8,362 bases of DNA from Rhodoferax sp. (GTDB lineage Bacteria; Pseudomonadota; Gammaproteobacteria; Burkholderiales; Burkholderiaceae_C), in the NCBI GenBank assembly GCA_021731215.1, contig JAKFXU010000095.1, forward strand, positions 1 through 8,362. The letters are read 5' to 3'. The notes beneath the pieces are model-generated. The model was not told the DNA's origin and searched no databases. It saw only the letters and a program-made list of their open reading frames with translations. A program made the position numbers and the translations under genes. Position 1 is the first letter of the stretch. Every line of letters begins with the position of its first letter. Positions 1 to 6,600 of this stretch are shown here, piece by piece.

Positions 1-187
1 CTACGGAATGATCGAGGCCTTCCCGTTGCAGCGCGCCATTCCCATGATTTTCAAGGGCAGCGGCGACTGCAGCAAGATTGATTGGACCTTTTTGGGCGGC
101 TCGATTGCCAACTGGTCGTTCTTGGTATTTGTCGGTGTTGCCGTACTGGCGCTGGCGCTGATCTGGCGCTTGGCGCAACGCCGCTGA
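1..187 (+). CDS. dsbB: Disulfide bond formation protein B, 3' end only
   Basis: This is the C-terminal 61 residues of a reading frame entering from the left edge (first whole codon at base 2, TGA at 185-187). The fragment contains KGSGDCSKIDWTFLG followed by a hydrophobic segment (fragment residues about 35-57) and a short basic tail. In the DsbB family this corresponds to the second periplasmic loop with the cysteine equivalent to E. coli Cys130, then the fourth membrane helix and a cytoplasmic end. DsbB is an inner-membrane quinone reductase that reoxidises periplasmic DsbA and passes electrons to ubiquinone or menaquinone. The CXXC pair in the first loop and the Cys104 equivalent lie outside the window, so activity cannot be judged. 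The identification rests on the GDC motif, the following WxFLG and the helix placement. The gene ends 11 bases from the convergent ppk2 gene. Confidence 0.88.
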   Translation, partial: YGMIEAFPLQRAIPMIFKGSGDCSKIDWTFLGGSIANWSFLVFVGVAVLALALIWRLAQRR

Positions 188-198
188 ACCCAGCCAGT

Positions 199-1419
199 CT
201 ACAAAATAGCGCCGCCCGGATGCTCGCCGCGTTCATACACGACGTGGGCGCGGCCCACCAGCAGGGTGTCGAGGGTGCCAACGTTGGTCAGTTCCTTGTT
301 GGCGTAGGGCAGCTTGTGCAGCACGTAGCGCATGGCATTCAGGCGAGCCCGCTTCTTGCAGTCTGATTTGATGACGGTCCAGGGCGCGTCAGCCGTGTCC
401 GTTTCAAAGAACATGGCTTCCTTGGCTTTGGTGTAATCGTCCCATTTGTCGAGCGAGGCCAGGTCGATCGGGCTGAGCTTCCATTGTTTCAAGGGGTGCA
501 ACTCGCGTTCCTTGAACCGGCGGCGCTGCTCCTTGCGGCTGACCGAGAACCAGAACTTGATGAGGTGCACGCCACTGCTCACCAACTGGCGCTCAAACAA
601 CGGGGCCTGGCGGATGAACTCCTGGTATTCGTGCTCGTTGCAAAAGCCCATGACCCGTTCCACCCCGGCGCGGTTGTACCAGGAGCGGTCAAACATGACG
701 ATTTCTCCGGCCGTCGGCAGGTGCTGCACGTAGCGCTGGAAATACCATTGACCGCGCTCGGTATCGGTCGGCTTTTCCAGCGCCACCAGCCGTGCGCCGC
801 GCGGGTTCAGGTGCTCCATGAAGCGCTTGATGGCGCCGCCCTTGCCGGCCGCGTCACGTCCCTCGAACAAAATCACGACGCGTTGGCCGGATTCCTTGGC
901 CCAGTTCTGCAACTTGAGCAATTCCACCTGCAGCCGATATTTTTGGCTTTCATACCTTTTGCGCGACATCAGGTTTTTGTACGGGTAGCCGCCAGTGCGC
1001 CAGTCACCGGCGAGTTCCTCGTCCGGCCGGGCCGCTTGGCGGTCGCCCACCGGCTGGCCACTGAGAAGGACCTGGCGAATGGCCGCCACATCGTCCGGGG
1101 AACTGCCCGCCAGCAAAGCCTTGAGCGCTGAAACCTTGTTACCGGTGCGCCCCAGAATATCCTTCAGGGCCACCTGCTTGGCACCTTGTGCGGCTTCAAG
1201 CCGGGTCTTGGCCACCCGCTTGGCAACGCCTTTGGTGCTTTTGGCGCCACTGGTATCGCCCTGCGTTGCACGGCGCGGGGCGGCTGGCGCCGGGGTCTTG
1301 GGCGCTGGCGGTTGGGCGCGGCTGGCAGCCTTGGTGGCTACGGCGGCGCGTGCCGGGGCGCTGGCCGCTGGCACCTTGCTGGCTTCAAGTGGATGCGGGG
1401 CGGGTGTTTTTTCGGTCAT
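199..1419 (-). CDS. ppk2: Polyphosphate kinase 2, class I-like, with long basic N-terminal tail
   Basis: This is a 406-residue protein of the PPK2 family, which uses polyphosphate to phosphorylate nucleotides (class I enzymes mostly turn NDP into NTP, or run in reverse). The catalytic domain fills roughly residues 135-400. It shows the Walker A loop GRDAAGKGG (about 187-195), the Walker B segment FDRSWYNRAG (Asp about 244) and an Arg/Lys-rich lid around SRKEQRRRFKERE (about 294-306), all typical of the family. One PPK2 domain is present, which fits class I rather than the tandem class II. The first 76 residues are Ala/Pro/Lys/Arg-rich, with 14 Lys+Arg against 4 Asp+Glu, and are probably disordered. 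I chose ATG at 1417-1419; an in-frame TTG at 1429-1431 would add four residues, and neither start has a clear Shine-Dalgarno. The gene follows argA by 27 bases on the same strand and is probably co-transcribed with it. Nucleotide preference cannot be read from sequence. Confidence 0.92.
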   Translation of the reverse strand: MTEKTPAPHPLEASKVPAASAPARAAVATKAASRAQPPAPKTPAPAAPRRATQGDTSGAKSTKGVAKRVAKTRLEAAQGAKQVALKDILGRTGNKVSALKALLAGSSPDDVAAIRQVLLSGQPVGDRQAARPDEELAGDWRTGGYPYKNLMSRKRYESQKYRLQVELLKLQNWAKESGQRVVILFEGRDAAGKGGAIKRFMEHLNPRGARLVALEKPTDTERGQWYFQRYVQHLPTAGEIVMFDRSWYNRAGVERVMGFCNEHEYQEFIRQAPLFERQLVSSGVHLIKFWFSVSRKEQRRRFKERELHPLKQWKLSPIDLASLDKWDDYTKAKEAMFFETDTADAPWTVIKSDCKKRARLNAMRYVLHKLPYANKELTNVGTLDTLLVGRAHVVYERGEHPGGAIL

Positions 1420-1446
1420 GAGAGCTGCCAATCGGTCGGTTATGGA

Positions 1447-2799
1447 CTATATACCGATCTTTTTGACCAGCACCTGGCTCTTGCGGTCCCAGTTGTACTT
1501 GCGTTTGCGTTCTTCGGGCAGCCAGTCGGGGTCCATGCGGACGAAGCCGCGTTTGAGGAACCAGTGTGTCGTGCGCGTGGTGAGCACAAAAATGCTGTCG
1601 AGCTTGGCGGACCGGGCGCGCTGTTCAATGCGCTTGAGCACCCGTTCGCCGTCGCCCTGGCCTTGCACCTGCGGTGATACCGTGAGGGCCGCCATTTCGG
1701 CGGTCTTGCGTTCGGGGTAGGGGTAGAGCGCGGCGCAGGCAAAAATAACGCCGTCATGCTCAATCACGGTGTAGTTGCCGACATCGCGCTCGATCTCGGT
1801 GCGGCTGCGCGTGACCAGCGTGCCATCTTTCTCAAACGGCTCAATCAGTTGCAAGATACCACCCACGTCATCTACTGTGGCTTCACGCAGGCTTTCCAGT
1901 TTTTCGTCCACCACCATGGTGCCGATGCCGTCGTGCACATACACCTCCAGCAGGATCGAGCCATCCACCGCGAACGGGATGATGTGGCTGCGCTCGACCC
2001 CGCCCTTGCAGGCCTTGACGCAGTGTTGCAGGTAAAAAGCGGTGTCTGATGGTTGGTTGGCGGTGGGTAACTCGGCCAGCAACTGCTCGGCGGCAGCCAA
2101 CGGCAGTTCGGTGTCAATCGGGTTATCTTCACTTTCCGCTTCCGTGGGCTTGACCAGAATGCCTGGAACTTCGGTCACAAAAATCAGCTTGTCCGCTTGC
2201 AGGGCCATGGCAACCGAGGTGGCGACTTCTTCCATGGTCAGGTTGAAGGCCTCGCCGGTAGGGGAAAAACCAAACGGGGAGAGCAGCACCATGGCGCCAA
2301 AGTCCAGGGTGCGCATGATGCCCGCGGTGTCGACTTTTCGCACCAGACCCGAGTGTTGAAAATCGACGCCATCGACTATGCCAACCGGACGCGCGGTGAG
2401 AAAGTTGCCGGAAATGACCCGCACCGTGGCACCGGCCATGGGCGTGTTGGGCAGGCCCTGGCTAAATGCCGCCTCGATTTCGTAGCGTAATTGGCCCGCT
2501 GCCTCCTGCGCGCAATCAAGCGCTACTTCGTCGGTAATGCGCATGCCGTGTGAATAAAGCGGGGTGTGACCCTTGGCCGCTAGTTGCTCGTTGACCTGCG
2601 GGCGAAAACCATGCACCAGCACCACCTTGACGCCCATGCTTTGGATTAACGCCAGGTCTTGCGCCAGATGCTGCAGCTTGCCCGCGGCAATGGCCTCGCC
2701 GGCAATGCCAACCACAAAAGTCTGGTTGCGGAATTTGTGGATGTAAGGCGCGACCGAACGGAACCAGGGCACAAAGGTGAAGTTGAATACTGAGGACAT
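1447..2799 (-). CDS. argA: Amino-acid N-acetyltransferase (N-acetylglutamate synthase)
   Basis: This 450-residue protein has the two-domain build of classical ArgA. An amino-acid-kinase-like domain (about 20-295) begins with APYIHKFRNQTFVVGIAGEAI and contains the VHGFRPQVNEQL segment; in this family it binds arginine as a feedback inhibitor. A C-terminal GNAT acetyltransferase domain (about 302-450) carries the acetyl-CoA pyrophosphate-binding loop QGQGDG (379-384) and the late segment HWFLKRGFV. The enzyme makes N-acetylglutamate from glutamate and acetyl-CoA in the cytoplasm, the first step of arginine synthesis. Length matches the family (about 440-450). The ATG at 2797-2799 gives the expected N-terminus, but no Shine-Dalgarno lies in front of it (the preceding bases are CGCGCCCACC). 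ppk2 follows 27 bases downstream. A promoter is visible about 40-68 bases upstream of the start codon. Confidence 0.95.
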   Translation of the reverse strand: MSSVFNFTFVPWFRSVAPYIHKFRNQTFVVGIAGEAIAAGKLQHLAQDLALIQSMGVKVVLVHGFRPQVNEQLAAKGHTPLYSHGMRITDEVALDCAQEAAGQLRYEIEAAFSQGLPNTPMAGATVRVISGNFLTARPVGIVDGVDFQHSGLVRKVDTAGIMRTLDFGAMVLLSPFGFSPTGEAFNLTMEEVATSVAMALQADKLIFVTEVPGILVKPTEAESEDNPIDTELPLAAAEQLLAELPTANQPSDTAFYLQHCVKACKGGVERSHIIPFAVDGSILLEVYVHDGIGTMVVDEKLESLREATVDDVGGILQLIEPFEKDGTLVTRSRTEIERDVGNYTVIEHDGVIFACAALYPYPERKTAEMAALTVSPQVQGQGDGERVLKRIEQRARSAKLDSIFVLTTRTTHWFLKRGFVRMDPDWLPEERKRKYNWDRKSQVLVKKIGI

Positions 2800-2838
2800 G
2801 GTGGGCGCGAAGTGGGTACGGTGATTTCAGAGAGGAAA

Positions 2839-2847
2839 AGTGTAGCA
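2839..2847 (+). repeat. 9-bp direct repeat, left copy (AGTGTAGCA)
   Basis: The sequence AGTGTAGCA is identical to 3641-3649 in the same orientation, and the two copies bracket the vapBC module. Each copy is also the reverse complement of an extended -10 element (TGCTACACT). It could be a target duplication, a recombination footprint or simply two copies of a promoter motif. Confidence 0.5.
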
Positions 2848-2867
2848 GCCACCCTATGCGCTGTCAC
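2839..2867 (-). promoter_or_regulatory. Predicted sigma70-type promoter for argA-ppk2
   Basis: On the minus strand the -35 box GTGACA (2862-2867, five of six matches to TTGACA) is separated by exactly 17 bases from the -10 box TACACT (2839-2844, four of six matches to TATAAT). The -10 is extended by TGC immediately upstream (2845-2847), giving TGCTACACT. Transcription would start near 2831-2833, leaving a leader of about 33 bases before the argA ATG. The -35 lies inside a perfect inverted repeat (2857-2873) next to the vapC stop codon. The call is by motif only. Confidence 0.55.
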
Positions 2868-2873
2868 AGCGCA
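2857..2873. repeat. Perfect 7-bp inverted repeat between vapC and argA
   Basis: The sequence TGCGCTG-TCA-CAGCGCA forms a perfect seven-base-pair, three-base-loop palindrome that begins four bases after the vapC stop codon (minus-strand direction). As RNA it would be a compact GC-rich hairpin at the end of the vapBC message. No U-run follows it (the minus strand continues TAGGGTGG), so it is not a canonical intrinsic terminator; it could be a 3'-end stabiliser, a weak terminator or an operator. It covers the argA -35 box, which would let a bound protein block argA transcription. The structure is seen directly; any role is inferred. Confidence 0.6.
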
Positions 2874-2877
2874 ATAA

Positions 2878-3288
2878 CTACGCCACAAACGGATTGACCA
2901 CGGTCAGCGCGCCAAAGCGCTGGCCGTGCTGCAAGTCCTCGGTGTACAGCGTTTGCGCCTCGGTTCGCAAGGCGGCTTCAATCACCATGGCGTCCCAGAT
3001 CGACAGCTTGTGCTGAATGGACTTCTCTATGGCAGCGCTGACCAGCGCCACATTGCTGTCGACCACCGGCCAGGCGGTATAGGCCTGAATCAACGCTTGG
3101 GCGGTGGCCAAGGGCATTTTCTGCTTGCGCGTCAGTATATTGAACAGTTCGATCAACACCTGCGTACTCAGCACTGCATCACCCGCTGCGGCAGAGCGGG
3201 CCACTAATTCCCTGGCACGGGCCTGCTTGTCGGGTGCTGTTGTGTCGGTGCAATACACCAGCACATTGGTATCGAAAAACGCGACCAT
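2878..3288 (-). CDS. vapC: PIN-domain ribonuclease toxin, VapC family
   Basis: This 136-residue protein is a single PIN domain. The four acidic positions expected for the metal-binding nuclease centre are present: Asp6 in FFDTNVLVY, Glu47 in LIELFNIL, Asp99 in SIWDAMVIEAA and Asp118 in LYTEDLQHG. VapC toxins are Mg/Mn-dependent endoribonucleases that cleave tRNA or rRNA and stop translation until neutralised by their antitoxin. All four positions are intact, so the toxin is predicted to be active; its RNA target cannot be read from sequence. It lies directly downstream of the antitoxin gene, with three bases between the antitoxin TAA and this ATG (TAAGCGATG). It has no Shine-Dalgarno of its own, so its translation probably depends on coupling to vapB. 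That arrangement keeps toxin output below antitoxin output. Confidence 0.9.
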   Translation of the reverse strand: MVAFFDTNVLVYCTDTTAPDKQARARELVARSAAAGDAVLSTQVLIELFNILTRKQKMPLATAQALIQAYTAWPVVDSNVALVSAAIEKSIQHKLSIWDAMVIEAALRTEAQTLYTEDLQHGQRFGALTVVNPFVA

Positions 3289-3291
3289 CGC

Positions 3292-3615
3292 TTAGTCTGG
3301 CTTGGTAGCGTGGGCAAGCCGGTCTCTGGCGCGAAAGTCGCCTTCATACAACTCATCACGCAGGGTGTGCCGCTGCCCCGCCCCGAGCACTGCGGCCGCA
3401 GCTTCGGCTTGCGTTTGCGAGGTGGCAATTTCAATGGTTTTCATGAGTCGGGCGCTGGCCTCTTCACGCTGCTTTGCCAGCATCTCCTCCGACTCATTCA
3501 CGTAATGCTGAAGAAACTCCCGCACTTTGGCGCTCAGCGAGGTGCCTTGTTGAATGGCGCGTACCCGAGCCCGCTTGATGAGCTGCTCATCAACAGAAAT
3601 GGTCAAATTCGACAT
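3292..3615 (-). CDS. vapB: Ribbon-helix-helix antitoxin, VapB-like
   Basis: This 107-residue protein starts MSNLTISVDEQLIKRARVRA, the pattern of a ribbon-helix-helix DNA-binding domain: a short beta strand (residues 3-8), helix A (about 9-22), a turn containing GTS, and helix B (about 27-40). The rest is charged and rich in Ala, Glu, Gln and Arg. The final segment around LRDELYEGDFRARDRLAH probably wraps the toxin. Antitoxins of this kind bind the partner PIN toxin and repress their own promoter as a complex. The N-terminus resembles small RHH antitoxins of the DUF6364/VapB type; the exact subfamily is not certain. The start is fixed by a perfect AGGAGG seven bases upstream of the ATG. An extended -10 element lies upstream, and the PIN toxin gene follows after three bases. 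Confidence 0.85.
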   Translation of the reverse strand: MSNLTISVDEQLIKRARVRAIQQGTSLSAKVREFLQHYVNESEEMLAKQREEASARLMKTIEIATSQTQAEAAAAVLGAGQRHTLRDELYEGDFRARDRLAHATKPD

Positions 3616-3622
3616 ACCAGAA

Positions 3623-3628
3623 CCTCCT
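3623..3628 (-). promoter_or_regulatory. Strong ribosome binding site of vapB
   Basis: The minus strand reads GTAGGAGGTTCTGGTATG, a full AGGAGG with seven bases to the antitoxin ATG. It is the best Shine-Dalgarno before any gene in the window. Against the absence of one before vapC, it implies that antitoxin is made in excess of toxin. Confidence 0.8.
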
Positions 3629-3640
3629 ACGGCGGCGATT

Positions 3641-3649
3641 AGTGTAGCA
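3641..3649 (-). promoter_or_regulatory. Predicted extended -10 promoter element of vapBC
   Basis: The minus strand reads TGCTACACT, an extended -10 element (TGN plus TACACT, the latter at 3641-3646) identical to that of argA. No good -35 box lies 16-18 bases upstream (CACAGC is at the 17-base position), so recognition would depend on the extended -10. Transcription would start near 3633-3635, giving a leader of about 20 bases that includes the AGGAGG. Confidence 0.45.
3641..3649 (+). repeat. 9-bp direct repeat, right copy (AGTGTAGCA)
   Basis: This is the second copy of AGTGTAGCA, matching 2839-2847. The identity stops at both ends (preceding base T here, A in the other copy; following base C here, G in the other copy). 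It coincides with the predicted vapB -10 element. Confidence 0.5.
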
Positions 3650-3661
3650 CGTGAACATGTG
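3648..3661. promoter_or_regulatory. Candidate VapBC operator (imperfect palindrome)
   Basis: CACGTGAACATGTG is an imperfect inverted repeat (CACGTGA against CACATGT, five of seven matching), with the true six-base palindromes CACGTG and ACATGT inside it. It lies immediately upstream of the vapB -10 and within the 75-base region that also serves hrpA. Ribbon-helix-helix antitoxins usually bind short palindromes at this position to repress their own operon. A wider, weaker symmetry pairs TGTAGCAC (3643-3650) with GTGCTGTA (3667-3674), six of eight matching. The operator role is inferred from position. Confidence 0.4.
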
Positions 3662-3673
3662 AAGCTGTGCTGT

Positions 3674-3683
3674 AGGTGATAAT
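3674..3683 (+). promoter_or_regulatory. Overlapping RBS-like and -10-like sequences before hrpA
   Basis: AGGTGA (3674-3679) is a partial Shine-Dalgarno with an 11-base gap to the ATG at 3691, longer than ideal. The overlapping GATAAT (3678-3683) matches TATAAT at five of six bases but has no recognisable -35 at 16-18 bases. If GATAAT were the true -10, transcription would begin at about 3690 and the hrpA message would be almost leaderless. The two readings exclude each other and the sequence does not decide between them. Confidence 0.25.
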
Positions 3684-3690
3684 CGGCGTC

Positions 3691-6600
3691 ATGTCAAATT
3701 TAGTGATCGAGTTCCCAGAATCGTTGCCCGTGTCGGGTAAACGCGACGAGATCATGGCCGCGATGGCCAAGCATCAGGTCATCATCGTGTGCGGCGAAAC
3801 CGGCTCGGGCAAGACGACGCAGTTGCCCAAGATCGCATTGGCCATGGGACGGGGCAAGCTCAATTACCCACCCGGGCAGGGGAAACTGATTGGTCACACT
3901 CAGCCCCGGCGCATCGCCGCCAGCAGCGTCGCCAAACGCATTGCAGAGGAGCTGAAGACCCCGTTGGGCGAGGTGGTGGGCTTCAAGGTGCGGTTTCAGG
4001 ACCGGCTGAGCCGCGACAGCTCTGTCAAGCTCATGACCGACGGCATCTTGCTCGCAGAGACGCAGACCGACCCGTTGCTCAAGGCCTACGATACCCTCAT
4101 CATTGACGAGGCCCACGAGCGCAGTCTGAACATTGACTTTTTGTTGGGGTATTTGCGCCAGATCCTGCCGCGCCGTCCGGACCTGAAAATCGTGGTGACG
4201 TCGGCCACCATCGACGCGCAGCGTTTTGCCGACCACTTTGCCTCTCGACACGGCCCAGCCCCGATCATCATGGTGTCGGGACGCATGTTCCCGGTAGAGC
4301 AGCGTTACCGGCCGTTTGAAGAGTCGCGTGAGTACGATTTGAATTCCGCGATTGCCGATGGCGTGGATGAGTTGTGGCGCGACGTGCACAACAGTGGTGA
4401 CATTTTGGTGTTTTTGCCAGGTGAGCGTGAAATTCGCGAGGCCGCCGATCATTTGCGCAAGCACTTGAGCCACCAACCGCTGTTTCGAAGCGCGGAGGTC
4501 TTGCCCCTGTTCGCGCGCTTAAGTCAGGCCGAGCAAGACCGCATTTTTGATGGCCATACCGGTCGGCGCATCGTGCTGGCCACCAACGTGGCGGAAACTT
4601 CGCTCACGGTGCCGGGCATCCGCTACGTCATTGATGCTGGAACCGCAAGAATGAAGCGCTACAGTTTCAGGAGCAAGGTGGAGCAGTTGCTGGTCGAACC
4701 CATCAGCCAGTCGTCCGCCAATCAGCGCTCTGGGCGCTGTGGCCGGGTGGCCAACGGTATTTGCATTCGTTTATACGATCAAAAAGACTTTGACGGCAGA
4801 CCGCGTTTTACTGACCCGGAAATCCTGCGCAGTTCACTGGCAGGCGTGATTTTGCGCATGAAGTCACTGCGCATGGGATTAGTGGAGGAGTTTCCATTCA
4901 TCGAACGCCCGTCCGGTCGTGCCATTGCCGATGGTTACCAATTGCTGGCGGAGCTGGGTGCAGTGGATGACGCCAATGAATTGACGCCCACGGGCCAGGA
5001 GTTGTCCAGACTGCCACTTGATCCACGTGTAGGCCGCATGATTCTGGAGGCGCGTTCGCGCGGCGCGCTGGACGAGGTGCTGGTCATCGCCAGTGCCCTG
5101 AGCGTGCAGGATGTGCGCGACCGCCCGATGGAAGCGCAAGCCCAGGCCGACCAGGCGCACGCCAAATTTGACGATGAAAAAAGTGAATTTTCAGGCTACC
5201 TGCGACTGTGGAAGTGGATCAACGACGGTAAAGGTGGCGAGGGGCAACACAAACTGTCCAATCGCCAGTACGAGCAACTGCTTCGGCAAAACTTTGTCAA
5301 CATCCGTCGTGTTCGTGAGTGGCGAGACATTCATTCTCAGTTGCACACGGTCGTGGCCGAGCACCAATGGCGGCTCAACACATTGCCGGCAAGCTATGAG
5401 CAATTGCATATGTCGATGCTCGCAGGATTGCTCGGCAACATTGGTTGCAAGCTTGAAGCTGATGGCCCGCAGGGCGAATATCTGGGGGCACGCAGTATCA
5501 AGTTTTATGCCCATCCCGGCGCCCATCTGGTCAAAAAACCGGGCAAATGGATTGTGGCAGCCGAACTGGTGGAAACCACACGCTTGTTCGGGCGCGGTAT
5601 TGCCAACATCGACCCGCAATGGCTGGAGCAGGTGGGCGGCCATTTGCTCAAAAAGCAAGTGTTGGACCCCCACTGGGAGAAACGCTCGGCCGAGGTCACC
5701 GCGTTGGAGCGTGCCACGCTTTATGGCGTGGTCGTTTACAGCGGGCGGCGCACCAATTACGGGCGGGTTGACCTGGCCGGCGCGCGGGAGATATTCATCC
5801 GTGAAGCGCTGGTCGGCGAGCAGTGGGAGACCAAACTTCCGTTTCTGGGTGCCAACCAAAAGCTGATTCGCCAGGTTGAAGATTTGGAGCACAAGGCACG
5901 CCGGCAAGACGTGCTGGTTGACGATGAGCTGATCTACGCTTTCTACGACCAGCAATTGCCTGCGGACGTGTGCAGCGGCTACAGCTTCGAGAACTGGTAC
6001 CGCGAGGCCATCAAGAAAAACCCTGAGCTTCTGAAGCTGACACGTGAGGAACTGATGCGTCATGAGGCCGCGGGCATCACCACGCAGTCGTTTCCGAAAA
6101 CCATGCGCCTGGGCGGTGTCGACTGCGCTGCCACTTACCTGCATGAACCCGGCGACCCAAAGGATGGTCTGACTGTGACGGTGCCGCTGTTTGTGCTGAA
6201 CCAGGTCAACGAGGAACGTTGCGAGTGGCTGGTGCCCGGCATGTTGAAAGACAAGATTCAAGCGCTGCTCAAAACCCTGCACCAGCGGCCACGCTCGCGC
6301 CTGGTGCCGCTACCGGACAGCGCCGCCAAGATGGCTGAGGCCCTGAACGCGCCCGAAACCTTCGGCCACGGCTCGCTGCTGGACGCGGTGCTGAAACTGG
6401 TGCGCCAGGCGACGTCGCTGGACATTGTTCGCGCCGATATCAAGATGGACATGCTCAGCCCGCACTTCTTCATGAACCTGCGCGTGGTGGACGAACATGG
6501 CCGCCAGCTCGGCAGCGGGCGCAACCTGGGTGCTCTGAAGGCCGAACTTGGCGCGCAGGCCCGTGGCGCGTTCCAGGCGCTGGCCGGGCTCAAAATGGCG

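Noticed and set aside
1186..1431. Ala/Pro/Lys-rich ppk2 5' region as a frameshift or separate gene
   Set aside because: The frame runs without a stop from the ATG into the kinase domain, and the composition fits a disordered tail rather than a shifted frame.
484..1720. Long plus-strand open frames (484-1131 and 995-1720) opposite ppk2 and the argA 3' end
   Set aside because: They are antisense to strongly supported genes, show no recognisable domain, and are expected by chance opposite high-GC coding sequence.
2878..3615. vapBC as part of a larger mobile element or defence island
   Set aside because: No transposase, integrase, long terminal inverted repeats or further accessory genes are present; both neighbours are core genes and only a 9-base direct repeat is seen.
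3676..3690. GTG at 3676 as the hrpA start
   Set aside because: It has no Shine-Dalgarno in front and adds five residues outside the usual HrpA N-terminus; the ATG at 3691 gives the expected MSNLVIEFPESLP start.
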